Assembly: GCA_024362935.1 (NCBI GenBank)
Contig: JANCRA010000011.1
Location: 5,084,001-5,148,000, forward strand
Direction of reading: 5' to 3'
DNA: 64,000 bases
DNA from: Setophaga petechia
Lineage: Eukaryota; Chordata; Aves; Passeriformes; Parulidae
In this document: positions 52,230-63,901 of the stretch, one piece after another
How the letters are laid out: the number at the start of each line of letters is the position of its first letter
Numbering within the stretch: position 1 is the stretch's first letter
The notes under the pieces: generated by a model
What the model was told of the DNA's origin: nothing
The model's input: the letters and a program-made list of their open reading frames with translations, nothing else
The model's database searches: none
Position numbers and translations under genes: made by a program

Positions 52230-52970
52230 CTACTTTTCATCATCTCAGCACAAATGGACAGGACATGTTGGGCTGGTGTACTGGTGGCAGGGAGACAGCA
52301 AAGACCTTATCTCTGTTCCTTGGTGGCTACCCTGCTCTTCTGCTCTAAGAGGGTAGGGAAAGGACAAGGAAAAGATGGGGGCAGGCTGGCTTATTGAAAG
52401 GTTGGTAAGACAATGCTGGTCCCTTTGGGATGGTGGGAACTAATTCTGGGGAAGGGCGGGGAGAGGTGGAGCCAGTGGGTTTCTCCTCCCCCAGCACCAT
52501 GAACGCTGGTGCTGATCCCAGCAGGACACAGGAGGTGCTGCCAGTCACCTTCCAACACCCCAACCTGTTTCTGTGGGTGGTCAGCTGCTGACCAGAGAGC
52601 AGCTGTGCCAAAATGGATTAAAACAAGGGGCAAACATTGTGAAATTTTGTTCATAAAATAATTATGAAAGTTTCGTGGGCCAAGCCAAGGTGCCTTTCCC
52701 AGGTTTTGCATTCTCTGACTCCAGCTGGCCCCAGAAGCTGGTTGTCATCCCTGATGTCCTCGGGGCTTGGGGTGGTGACATGGTTTAGGCAGCACCTGCA
52801 CTGGTTCACTGGCACACCAGGAAGCTCAAGGTTCACTGTGAGCTTGAGCATGGCTAACTCACTGCTGGAAAGCACCTTCACCACACACGGAGCTCCTGAT
52901 GGTCAGAGGAACAAGAGAGACAGAATAAAACTGCTGCTGTGCTCAGCTTTTGGATAGGATTTATCCAAGC
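52230..52970. other. Unexplained GC-rich block, possibly an old LTR
   Basis: The block is GC-richer than the DNA on both sides and has open frames on both strands, none with a recognised domain. An AATAAAACTGCTGCTGTG motif sits at 52925-52942 near the right edge. That is where the polyadenylation signal of a plus-strand LTR would lie. I could not find convincing TG and CA ends or a target duplication. Alternatives are a lineage-specific repeat or the remains of a GC-rich exon. Confidence 0.3.
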
Positions 52971-53604
52971 ATGCTAGGACACCATGGTGAGAAAACTGCA
53001 GGAAAATTTGACCAGTTCAGCCTAACCAGGACAGGACAAATTACTTCCTCAGATCTGTCCTGAGTGCAAGGCACAGCAGAGAGGTGACTGGAAAGTAATT
53101 CAGCTTGCCATTCCTACAGAAAACAAAATAAATTGATTGCACTCTTCTCCATGTGCAGGAAAGCAAGTCCTTTGTTCCTGACACCTTTACTTCTGATGCA
53201 AAGGCCCCTCCATCCTCACCCCTGGTCTTGCTGCACACCCAGCATCTGTGATTAGCTTGGAGGGTGCACTGAGGGTGCTCAAGTAGTGTGTTTCTATAAT
53301 AATGCTCTCAGGCTGCCTGCCACATCAGGAAGAAAATAATACATTTCTACATAAATGAATTAATTTCATTTTTAAGATGTTAGTGTTTCCCTGATAGAAA
53401 ATTATTTATATTATCTGGTTTCACGACCAAAGTGATTCTTAATATTAAGAGCTGAAGTACAATATAAAGGAAATACAGTTGCTGAGGAAATCACTGGTTT
53501 TTTTTGCATTTCCCCTTCAGGCACAGGATGCTATTTGCTGGTAGTTTACATTGATGGCCACTCCAATGTGTCCTTCTAAGTTCTTCGTTCATGATAAGGA
53601 CATT

Positions 53605-53790
53605 TTATACTTGCGTAACACCTTTCATCCTCCAAGAGCAAAGCACTAAAAAAATTAATTTAATGTTATCATCTCCCAGCGGTGGTGAGTCACCCACTGT
53701 GCTGGTGGCAAAGAAAACTCAGAAATTGTCCCTGTGCATTAGAGGCATCAGCCAGCACTAAAATACTCTGGAACCCAGAAAGGCTCTGTT
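53605..53790 (+). mobile_element. MIR/CORE-SINE relic
   Basis: GTAACACCTTTCATCCTCCA, then GAGCAAAGCACT, AATTAATTTAATG and ATCATCTCC, followed by CTCAGAAATTGTCC and CTGGAACCCAGAAAGGCTCTG. This tracks the amniote MIR consensus: AGCACCTTTCATC, TCTCAAAGCACTTTAC, CATTAATTAA, GACTTGTCCAAG, GAACCCAGGAGTC. The order is right over about 185 bases although the identity is low. It is a very old tRNA-derived SINE. Confidence 0.5.
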
Positions 53791-53828
53791 GGGGGGGGGG
53801 TGTGTCTGTCAGCTCATGTGTGTGTGCT
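53791..53828. repeat. G10 run followed by TG-rich sequence
   Basis: Ten G bases (53791-53800) are followed by TGTGTCTGTC and, after a gap, GTGTGTGTGC. It lies exactly at the end of the MIR-like relic. Confidence 0.7.
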
Positions 53829-53984
53829 AAAGAGGGGTCTCCCCATAGCCAGCTGCCTCCAGATGGACGGAGGGAATTTTCCTGCATATGGCAGCAAGCT
53901 CAGGTTTTCGGTTGCACAGAGGCAGAGAGAGCTCAGGATTCCTACCGTGAGCCCCAAAAATCTTTATTCTCCCATTAAGCCTCA

Positions 53985-54320
53985 GGGAGTCTGAAAGATT
54001 TTATTAGCCTTAATTACGTTTTGTCTGGGATCATGAGGTCGGTGGGCTTGGCGAGCTTTTGTTTTTAAAAACCTAACTTGCTTGCCAGGCGAGTTTCCCA
54101 AGCTCTCATTTTATTGTGGTTTCCAGCAGGGGATCTTGTTTCAAGGGATATGATCAAAGTAAAGGACATTTCTTCTGGGACTTATTTTACATAGATTAGA
54201 TCTCATTATGCAACTTGCTCTTTAGTCTATATTCTTTTTATAAGCTTCTGGCTATACGAATGAATTTTACATAGTAAAGTGTGAATTTATTATAATGAAT
54301 ACACTTTCTGAGTGAAAGGG
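53985..54320. promoter_or_regulatory. Candidate conserved regulatory element
   Basis: The stretch is repeat-free, AT-rich, and keeps several CpGs. It contains TTAATTA (54010-54016, homeodomain type) and ATCAAAG (54153-54159, TCF/LEF type). Such mixes are frequent in developmental enhancers. This is texture only, with no evidence of function. Confidence 0.25.
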
Positions 54321-55092
54321 AGGCAAAATACAGCATAGTGTAATACATTTAAGCTTCCTTATCAACAACAAATTTCAGCATTGCAGCAGTTTAATCTTAT
54401 CTCAAACAAGGTTGTTACACACTAATTTCAATGCAAATTTTCAGCTGACTTTTATTTTATTTTTAAGTTAAAAAATGCTTTCTGGAATGGTGTCAATTTT
54501 TGCATTTTCTTCCTAAATGCATATTTCTAAGCCTTCTTTCAAAGGTATGCATGATTTTTTAGGATGTCAAGATCTGTCCTTGATTAAGTTGTTACAACTT
54601 GACACCTTGAGAGTTCCACAGAGGCGGGAATTTGTGATGATGTCCAGCAGCTACTTCTGAGTACAAAATGCTCTGGATTAGTTCTGTTGGACAATCTCTA
54701 ACAAGACTGAAAATTGAAGATATTAAAGGTTAACAAAGAACAGATCTTTGCGTATACAGGAATTCTTGTCCTAGGGACTGGCAGAAGCAGCAATCTTTTT
54801 TAAAGACTTCATTCTAATAGCATACAAATAAGGACAGATTTTTCAATTTTATACTTCTGTACTGTGCATCTATATGCACTTCTATTTAATATAAAGTTTG
54901 GGTCAATGCATGTGTGAGCTCATCCAATGTTTATGTAAATTACTTGCTTTTATTTACTGAATTTCCTGATGTGAGTAAGCAGGTATGTTTTTTATTATCT
55001 CCTAATCTACTCTGATTTGAAGCTGAAATTATCAAGTGAACTAGAATTTAATTGTCAAATGGAAGGGGTTTATGCATTTTTTTGTTGGTTAA

Positions 55093-55116
55093 GGTATATA
55101 TGTGTATATATATACC
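55093..55116. repeat. AT-rich inverted repeat
   Basis: GGTATATA (55093-55100) and TATATACC (55109-55116) are exact reverse complements within a TA/TG microsatellite. Confidence 0.6.
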
Positions 55117-56696
55117 CTCACTTTTCAAGTAATCTCTTCAATAAAGTTTTACAATGCAAGTGATGATCTTATAAATAGATTCCATCATCTTGACTCTTTC
55201 TTTATTATATTACATAAGTGGGGGAAAAAAGCCTTTTTTTTCTGTCAAGGGGAAAACTTAGATGCACTTGACTCTATCAAGTCACCAAAACTGGTCATTG
55301 AGCTATAAGTGTTAGCAGTCTTAGGATCTATTCTTGTAACTGTGAAATTTGAAATTTGTCCCAGTTAAAAGACTTTCTTCATTTTAGGCTGAAATACTAA
55401 GGGCAAATTAGAATACCTAGAGGGTTTGCATTCCCCCTGATGCCATAGTCAATACATTTCATGAATGGGAAATGGGATTTTCACAAGAATTCAGCAGCTA
55501 CCTCCCTCTGGACCCACAGAATTCAGTGCACCATGAGCCTTTCTGAAAATCCACACTTATTTTCACAGGGACTACTGCCCTATAGCAAATATCCACATCT
55601 GAGATCTACTAAATATGTACAGCATGCATTCACTACTTCTTCCCCAAATCTGATTCAGTCTCAAATGAAACCCGTGTAAAAGCTTGTGTACAAAGGGGTT
55701 AAATTCATACTAACAGATTTAATTGCAATCTTATTTACAGCCTTTAAGCAGAAATACTATATGTATTTCCCAGGTTATGATCCAGAGTTTACATATCTTT
55801 CGTTTATCACAGCATAAAGCAGTGTCTCAGGAAAGGAATGTTTTTCAGTTAAATGGTTAATTAAGACTTGGAGATATTTTTTTTTCTGATCAATGCAAGT
55901 CAAATTCTCGGTGCAAGTGGTTGAATCATCTTCAGAACTCTGATCATAATTAAACCACAAGGAGCCTGTTATGATTAAATGTGGGAAGCTGAAAATACAT
56001 GAACCATAACAAAGGATCTGAATTTGCTTCAAGCTTTGCATAAAATGCCATTTCAGATTTTTTTATCTTAGTAGAAAAAAAGCTTTCATCTTGTACCTTT
56101 CCTTTTTTTTCCCAGAATTTCTTCCAAATTCAGTTACATTTTTGCACCTTAACAATAAATCTTGGACATGTTACTGCTATCTGAGCTTCCTAATCTGTAA
56201 AATTCCCTGTCCTCTGTCCAAACAATGGACTTCTCTTTATTTTTTATTAAAAATACAGAATTCTAAAAGATACTCTTAAACAGTTACACTTAATGTATTA
56301 GTAAGTAAATATTTCTCCAAATTACTTTCTCACAGCTGTATAATCCATACATGGTGTTGATACACTACAATAAATTTCTAAAATCTATATTCTTTATAGT
56401 ATTCTAATTCTTTATTGCCAAAATTATTTTTGTTTCTGTCTTTCTAATTAGACTATATAGCTTTTACAGAATAGCTTTTACACAGGATATTTGTTTTTCT
56501 GTTCATGTAATTTAATCTTGAATGCTTGTAATCACAGCACATTCATATCTAAAAGGCACCACATTCTGTTGTTTCTCCTTGGTAAAATTCTCTTTTTAAA
56601 ATAATGGGTAGGAAATACAGGAGTTTGTGCAGGAATATCAGAAGGAATGTCTACTGCTAAACAAACAAATATCCAACACCCTCACCCCCACACACC

Positions 56697-56776
56697 AAAA
56701 AAAAAAAAAAACCAAAACCAAAACAAACAAACAAAAAAAAAAAAAAAAACAAAAAAAACCCACCAAAAAAACCCCA
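56697..56776. repeat. A-rich low-complexity run
   Basis: Eighty bases of A interrupted by C (CCAAAA, CAAA and longer A-tracts), with no G or T before GAA at the end. It may be a decayed poly(A) tail expanded by slippage. No element body is recognisable upstream. Confidence 0.85.
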
Positions 56777-58796
56777 AGAAAGATGGTCAGTATTAAATTC
56801 TTGTAGTTAGATCAACCTTTCCAACTTTGTGAAATTCAGTGTAGGGACTTGAGTGAGATGAAGTTGCACAAAGTCTGAACAGGGCCTACAGCAGCTATAA
56901 AACACGAGTGAATGAACCTGCATAGGATTTTGGTCTTCACATCTCTCTCTGCTAACAGCAACACCAAAGAAAACAGGTTGGAAGACATCTCCTCTTTATG
57001 CACAGACAGAGGAGAAAAAAATCCTCTTCCCTCCCTATTTCCTATCCTGGATGGAGGGGAATGGGTGTGCATCATCTCTGCTGACTTGTGGTAACAGTAA
57101 AGCCCAGAACCAGGCACACAGGTACCGGCCTGAGGTCCCCACACAGGAGCTTCCAGCTGGAGCATTAGATCCACCAGAGGTGGATAGTGGGAGCAGAATA
57201 TCTCAGACAAGAGAAAATGCTTGAGAGAGAGAGGGACATGTAAAACACTGTTCACTTTTTTGAGTTCCATTTCAGTCCCTTTTTGCATATCTAATTAAGA
57301 CCCACATAAAAGACCTAAAAACCCCTCCAGGAAAACAGTGTCTGTGCACTCTTTCGAGGCAGACTGCAGCACAGTCCTGTGCAAATGTTGGCTAAAGGAG
57401 GACTGCAAAGGGAGAGCCTGATGCTCAGTGTGACAGTTTGAGGAGCAGGTGACCTAGGTTTGAGGTCCTATTTGTTAAAGCTAAACCACTCAACAGAAAG
57501 GAATGAAAATTTCCTTGACTCAAAATAATAATAAGAAGAAAGATCATGACTGTAAGAGCATTTACCTGCATAACAGCAGGTGCCCTGGGAGGTGGGAAAC
57601 TGTGATGGCTTGCTCATATACTTTCTAAGTTTCATCCTGACACTGCTTAGGTACCGGAATTCCTCCCTCTAATATGGTTTTGGAACTTTTATCAGCTGTA
57701 GCCAGGCCTCTCAATCCATAATTGCTGAATGCAAGCCCTGTACTTCTCACTTAGTGAAAACAGCTATTAATGGGACTTTTGTCTTTGTGAAGGGATGAGA
57801 GTCTCTGTGCCATGAAATCTCCTGAAACATCATCTCCCATCCACCACCACCACCTCCTTACAGCTGAGGGATGTGCTACTACAGCACAGCTGGCTTTCCT
57901 CACTTCAGGTTCAGGAAGCAACTCTCTACAAGCCAAACTGTTGTTCACTGCTTGTTCACTGTATTTTATAGCATAATGGACAACCCATCAAGGGGAAAAT
58001 AATCATATTTACATTTTTTCTGCTAAGTGGAAGGAAAAGGAAATGGTATTCCAGAGAGTGATAAAATGAGAATGAATTCATTACAGGAATAGAGTGGCTA
58101 GGAGATTTTTTTTTTTAACATTTTAATGATTAAGTGACATTTTCATCAACTAAAAATACAAAGTACGTAAGTAGTATTTACCTACAGATCATAGCATATC
58201 ATGACATTCTTCCTTTGTAAGAATCCTGGCAGAATGATCCCATTTTGCAGGAAATCTTTCATTATGTTGAGGACTGCTTACCTTTAGTAATGAAAACCAG
58301 ATCTTTTTCCAGTTAAGCCAATTGCAAACCTTCTGTTTTTTTCAGCCATCACAAAAATTGTCTAGTCCATATCACAAACATGCTTCCTCATTTGGTTCCC
58401 TCTGGATGCAAAACTGGTTACTGTCACACTGAGTGCTCATGGTCAAGGTTCAAGTAATGGCTAATGCTCTAAGTGAGGCTGCACATTTAGTTCAGAATGC
58501 GTTGTCCTAGTTGGTGAACACAAAACAGCTCCCTAGCCATTTAATTATCTGAGATGATAATGACCCTAACTTCGAATAGGATTTTCTGCCACACCTGGTT
58601 TCTGAAAAGCGGTGCCCTGAAGCAAAACCAAGTTTGTTCTCTTTGAATTTTTTGTGTATTTTTTAATATTTCTAATTCAATCCAATTTTTACATATTTAT
58701 TATGGCAGTTTATATGTTACATTTCTTCACAATGCTGGTTTATAGTTAGTTTCCCTTTTGGAAGCATTAAACATATGAAGATTGGGTGCATACACA

Positions 58797-58895
58797 TGAG
58801 GGGATACTTACTCATGCAAATAATCCAATTGAACTCAGTGAACTTCCTGAAGACAGCATTACTCATGCAAGTAAGTGATTACAGGACTGTGTCAC
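58797..58895. mobile_element. Ancient palindromic amniote repeat relic
   Basis: TACTTACTCATGCAAATAATCC, then AATTGAACTCAGTGAACT, then TTACTCATGCAAGTAAGTGATTACAGGACTG. This order recalls a repeat common in turtles and crocodilians: ACTCATGTGAGTA, CCATTGACTTCAGTGGGACTACTCATGTGAGTAA, GCAGGATTG. ACTCATGCAA occurs in both halves, as in the palindromic source. It was probably a non-autonomous DNA transposon. The family name is uncertain. Confidence 0.5.
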
Positions 58896-58908
58896 ACAAT
58901 GGACAGTG

Positions 58909-59010
58909 TGGGCCTGATTATCTTCTCACCTACACTGGTCTTACATCATTACAGTTGCACTGGCTCAATGGAATTACTCTTCATTTTTCCCAATGTAAGA
59001 AAATTGAAAT
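58909..59010. mobile_element. Second ancient palindromic repeat relic
   Basis: GGGCCTGATTATCTTCTCACCTACACTGGTCTTACATC, then CTCAATGGAATTACTC, then AATGTAAG. This matches a well-known amniote repeat beginning GGGCCTGATTCTC-TCTCACTTACACTGG, with a CAATGGAGTTACTC centre. The left terminal block is well kept and the right end is worn. It starts only about 14 bases after the other relic. Confidence 0.5.
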
Positions 59011-60164
59011 TCACACACCCACTCAAAAAACTTGATGGTAATAATAATAACGACCACGAATGAATGATGACTCATTTAGGTACAAAGCAACAGAAGTAGA
59101 TCTAAAAGTGCAACTCTGTGAAGATCTTGCTGTTAGCCAAGCTCATTGTGGAGCCTGATCCCTATATGACTAGGATTGCAGAGGGCTTAGAATTTGTCAT
59201 GCAGTGCTCATTATCAATTCTTTTTGACTCTGGAGAAGAAATTTACTTAAAGTCCCAAGAGAAAGGTAAGGAAAATGTTACTGCATTCACCTTATACAAA
59301 GCATAAGACAAGCATAAAGGGGATTAATTTAAAATATTTTCATATGCTATAAAATACATGTATTCTCAATACAGGTGGTTAAAACCAAAGATCCTTGAGT
59401 AACTTATCATCTCAGTCATAGAAAATGTGCAGAAGTAGCATATGACCCCCTCTTTAGAGAAGAAAAGTATCCAGAAAACCATCAGGGAAGTGTTACAACC
59501 CACAAGATATCTTATTAGTATCAGTTTTCCTCAGTGGGCATCTCCATGGAAAGACTGTGTACCCCTTCTTCCAGGCAGTTTTGCACACCAAAGAGAATGA
59601 GCATTTCCCAAAAACCATGCAGGAATTATTCTGATTCTGCATTCAATTCTCAGAATTACCAATTTTGATAACTTAAAATTTCAGCTTCCTGAATTTGCCA
59701 AACTAAAACTCCCTGGGTCTCCAGCATGATTGCTTTGATGAATTGAATCCTTCTAGTCCATTTAACATGAAATAACAGACTTGTGTTGATGGTGCTTTTG
59801 TTCTTGATAGTAGGAGAACTTGTTACTGAAAAAATTAGCTACTCACCCTTAAGTAATCACTAACATTCCAGCTCCTGAATATAAAAATGATGAAAGAGCA
59901 GATGGAAATAAACAAAAATTGTATTAATAATACATAACAAAGTCATGCCTACAAGTGATATTTCAGCAGGGCAAAAAAATAGGAAAACTACGGTTTTCAT
60001 TGGACCTTAATGTATGTATCCCTCTCTAATGCTTCCATCTTCAAGCAGTTCTGTTTTATTGACACAACAACACAAATTGCAGAAGTAAATTGAATCACAG
60101 GCTCAGAATGTAAAAATCAATGAGAAATAATTTTGTAGCACTAAAGTGAACAGTGTAATGCTAG

Positions 60165-60480
60165 GTATTCATTTAATTAACCATGAGCCTTTCCACATAA
60201 TGCACAATCATTGCCAGCTTTTCAGCTCACGGTTATTCCAGGAATAATGGGTTTGGGATTCATCTTTAGAAAACCTGCATTAATATTTGAAAGCATTTAA
60301 ATCCATTAGTGGGTCATCTGAACACTGCAGGTCACTTTTACATTGCTAATTGAAACAATAGTAATGGGTTATAATCTACTATCTAATAATGCCTGGAGTG
60401 TTTTACCGCTTTTATATCTGCAGATTCCAGGAAATATGTAAATTTGTTGCTGAAGTGTTATAAAATATGGAAATTTAAAT
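60165..60480. promoter_or_regulatory. Candidate conserved regulatory element
   Basis: The stretch is repeat-free and holds TTAATTAA (60173-60180), CTAATTG (60346-60352), a SOX-like ACAATAG (60355-60361) and AGGTCA (60329-60334, nuclear-receptor half site). The density and mix of sites suggest an enhancer-like element. Chance cannot be excluded in AT-rich DNA. Confidence 0.25.
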
Positions 60481-60909
60481 GGCAAACATGAAACTATTTC
60501 TTTTTATAAATTAAAAAAAAAAAACCACTCACAGCATTAATAAACTGAAGAGTTACACTATATTTTGATGTCAGGATAAATTCCTTTCTATAGACTTTAC
60601 AGTGTTCATCGCTTCTGCGCTGTAGGCTTAACATCTGGCATTCACATTTTCAACATTGCCATTAAGAGAAAGTGAATATCATTAAACCAGTGAGTAAACA
60701 ATCATGTCATTGTTTCCATATGCAAGCTATACATTGACTCAGTCTGCTGTGTTCTGACAGCAATGTGTTTTGTTTTGGTTAGGTTTCTTCCCTCCATGAT
60801 TTGATGCAAACTTTTTTTATGGGATGTTCTGTTTCTCCTGCATGTAGAAGTAGCCATACCATATGGAAGTCTGAATTTGGTGGCTTACTTTCAGTTTTGT
60901 GCTGCCTTT

Positions 60910-60944
60910 CTTTTTTCCTTTTTTCTTTTTTTTTTTTTTTTTTT
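60910..60944. repeat. T-rich tract ending in T19
   Basis: A pyrimidine tract of T with isolated C, ending in 19 T bases (60926-60944). It could be the poly(A) tail of a minus-strand retroposon, but no body is recognisable to the right. Confidence 0.8.
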
Positions 60945-61763
60945 AATTAAAAGGTACTGAAAGGTAAAGTTGCTTTACGTATCTTTCAGGTAATTGAATA
61001 GAACACAAATTGATACTTAAACCTTCATTTTCGTTTTTAATTAAACAGGCATCTTGCACATTTACCTGCATCTTCATAGGCTTAATTACAGTCTGATTGG
61101 GCAAAAAGATCCTGAGAAGAGCATCTCATTACATCTAGGTAGGCTGCACTGGCAGGAATGTGTGGCATGTGTATAAGAGGAGGCATGTGTGTTAGTGAAT
61201 GTGTTTAAATAATTTACTTGGTTAATAAAATATGGATGGCATGTTTGAGGGAAAATTGTGGATCATTGTATCACCTTTGCACTCACCAGTGGAAAAAAAA
61301 ATCAGTCTGTAATGTGGTTGATGTGAGAAAATGAAAAAAAAAATATTGTGGGTAACATTTTAATGCAAACCCATTAAAGTGGGAACAATTCTATATTCAG
61401 CAAGGTAAACAAACTTCTTGCTTCCTAGTGACGTGTATATTGCCCTAACATGTGCCATTCTGTTTGGAAAATAATGGGTTTTGCGGGTGAATAAACCCCA
61501 CAGATTTTATGGCTTATTCCAGAGTGTTGTGATATTTGGTCCTCTACAAATACAAAGCATCCAAAGCTCCCTTCTTGCTTTATTTTACAAGGGGAAAGGG
61601 GCCTGCAGATGGGATCTTATTCTGTAGGTTCTTGTTTGAGGAGACAGCATCGCTACCAGAAAGCTGTAATTTCATTAGTATATTTTTAAACAGTAGCTAT
61701 TGATCAGGGCTGTCAGACGCTGTCAGAGGCAGAATCCTTCCTATTCAGTATCTCTTGGCATGT

Positions 61764-61785
61764 GAGGAGGAGGAGGAGGAGGAGA
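61764..61785. repeat. GAG trinucleotide microsatellite
   Basis: About seven GAG/AGG units in a row. In the overlapping minus-strand frame this gives a serine run, which is not evidence for coding. Confidence 0.85.
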
Positions 61786-63284
61786 GCATACAGTGTTTCT
61801 CCCCAGCTGTCTGGATGCCTCTCCCCAGGAACTGCTCTGTGATGGAGTCTGCAGGTAGGGCTAGCAGAGGCCAGAGGGTCTCAGGAGACAGAAAAGCTCC
61901 TTCTACCCCAGCAAGAAATAATGCATGAGTAGGCACGCCAGCAGCGTGGAGTGAGAGCCCTTCTGCGCTCTGGGAGGGCTGCTCTGCCACGGTGATATGG
62001 CTGCAGTGTCGGGGGGCTGGCTCATCAAGATAAAAAGACTATCACCTCTGGTTTTCATTGCTATGCAGGAAATGAATTAAAATAATCTCCATTGGGGTAT
62101 GATAAAGATATTTAAAAGGCAGTTTTTAGTTGAATTTCAAAAATATGCAAAGCCCAGAGTAGCAGGTGATGCTGACTGGTAGATAGTCTGAGCTCTAACT
62201 GGCCATTCTCTAGAGTGGCATGAGAAGCACCTACTCTGAGCCAAGAAGAATGCTATCCACAGAGATAGATTGCTCTATAAATTACCTAGAGCTGTAGAAC
62301 ATGCAAAATTCCCAAGACACAACCTGTCACTCTCTAACCTTTCTTCAGCATTGGCCAAAATTTGTAAACCCACTTGTGATTCTACAGGCCCATGGGGAAT
62401 TAGGGAATCTCTACTCCCTCATTGCCTAGCACATATCTTCCCTAGAACCACCTTGTATTAGTCAAAACCTCAAAACCTGGGATACAGAGATTGTGAATAA
62501 CATAGGTAGATGCTTTGGCTAGAAACAAGTACATTTCCCCTTCATTTTCAATATACCATGTAAAACAAATCATGAATCATGCATATAGGCAGGAACTGAA
62601 TGCTAGTGATGGTTGATAGAGGCCTTCCAGGTTATGCAATAAACTATCCTTGGGCTCCAGCCCTGTGTGCTGCCAGTGAGTGCAGTGTTTTCAGCCTATT
62701 CTCACATTTGTGCTTGGTTGAGGTTTTATTTAACATTGGAAACCCTAAACAGATGACTGTTCTGGATGCTTTGTGCTGTTGGCAAGCTTGCAAAAGAGCA
62801 CTTATTAAACAAACAGTTTTTATTGTTTTTAAAAGCTTTAAGAAGGCCTTTCCCCCCTCTTTTCTTGGAAAGGAGAAAGATCTGTAATTCCATGGCATGG
62901 AAATATTGCTGTACTTTAAAAAGGGCTTTCTTTTAAAAATAAGTACTCTACATTGACTGGGTAACCAGAACCTTCCATATCTTACATACCATGGATTCAA
63001 ACACAGATGCAGCCATGTGCCACCATGCCCAATCTCCTGGCCTTGAGAAAAAGAAGGGTTTTCTCTTCTGGAGAGGTGTCTGAATTGTAAGGACAGTAAA
63101 TGCTGGCAATCTTGGCAAAGGGACAACAGGTAACACGTGGAGACAAATCTCATATTTTAACCTCAGAATACTTTTCCATATGCTGCCGTGGATATATTCA
63201 GATAAACAGTGAGTTCAAACACTGTGTCCTTTCTCCAGCAAAATTCCCCTCTGAACTAAGTTTTGCTTGAGTGATGACAGTGTT

Positions 63285-63405
63285 TGTCACATAATAAGGT
63301 CTTTAATTTGCTGCAATGTCAATAAGGCACCTTGTCAAGGATATTACACTTAATTAAACAATAAATAAACCAGACCCACCCTGCTCCAATCAGATAAAAC
63401 TTGCC
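63285..63405. promoter_or_regulatory. Candidate regulatory cluster
   Basis: TTAATTAA (63350-63357), a forkhead-like AATAAATAAAC (63360-63370), CCAAT (63386-63390) and a GATA-type AGATAA (63392-63397) lie within 50 bases. The clustering is notable, but each motif is common. Confidence 0.2.
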
Positions 63406-63830
63406 TGGCTGCCCAGTTTTGGAGGCTGACAGGGTTCAGGGACTGTTTAGGTGAGTCTGAAGCAAGGCAGGGAAGTCAAGACTTGCTGGGCAGTGACAGT
63501 CTGGGGGAGATGTGTGCCCTGCCTTTGGAGACAGGGAGAAACAGATAGCTGAGTCTAAACAGAGCTGCACAAGCAGCAGACAGAGTCTCGAGGGAAGTGT
63601 GTCCCTGTTGAGACGTTTTCCCTTGGTAAAATCAGCAAGTTCAGCTTCAGCTGTGCAATATGTTGGCCAAAATCTCAAGAAACCCTGGAACCAATTTATT
63701 CCATCTGGAAATTAGTTTCTGATTTTATTGCTTTCAATTTTTGTTCCAGAGCAGACTCTGTTTCCAAAGAGAGGTCTCTGGTCCTTTGTCCTTCAAGGGT
63801 TTTTTTTTGTGTTTTGCAGGTTTTATGTTG

Positions 63831-63901
63831 TTTTTTTTTTTTTTTTTTTAATTGCATTTCTAAAGCATATTAATTAGAAAGTTTTGAAAAAAAAAAAAAA
63901 A
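63831..63901. repeat. T19 and A15 tracts, inverted
   Basis: Nineteen T (63831-63849) and fifteen A (63887-63901) enclose 37 bases that carry no recognised element. The two tracts could pair into a hairpin. Confidence 0.8.

Larger units (their letters stand above)
49501..53604. other. Non-coding stretch with one GC-rich block
   Basis: No gene recognised. 49840-50160 is moderately GC-rich. 51750-52060 is repeat-poor with GCTAATTAAAT and is a weak candidate for conserved non-coding DNA. The GC-rich block at 52.2-53.0 kb is listed separately. Confidence 0.45.
53829..58796. other. AT-rich non-coding stretch
   Basis: No gene recognised in about 5 kb. The longest open frame (150 codons, minus strand, 56836-57288) has no recognisable domain. 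Simple repeats include an AT palindrome near 55.1 kb and an A-rich run near 56.7 kb. A CCA repeat lies at 57840-57856. Confidence 0.5.

Noticed and set aside
56836..57288. 150-codon minus-strand frame as a gene
   Set aside because: No domain or conserved motif recognised, and unfavourable composition.
62644..63153. Longest open frame (169 codons, minus strand) as a gene
   Set aside because: No recognisable domain, no splice or promoter context, and Cys, His and Phe-rich chance composition. A frame of this length is expected by chance in 64 kb.
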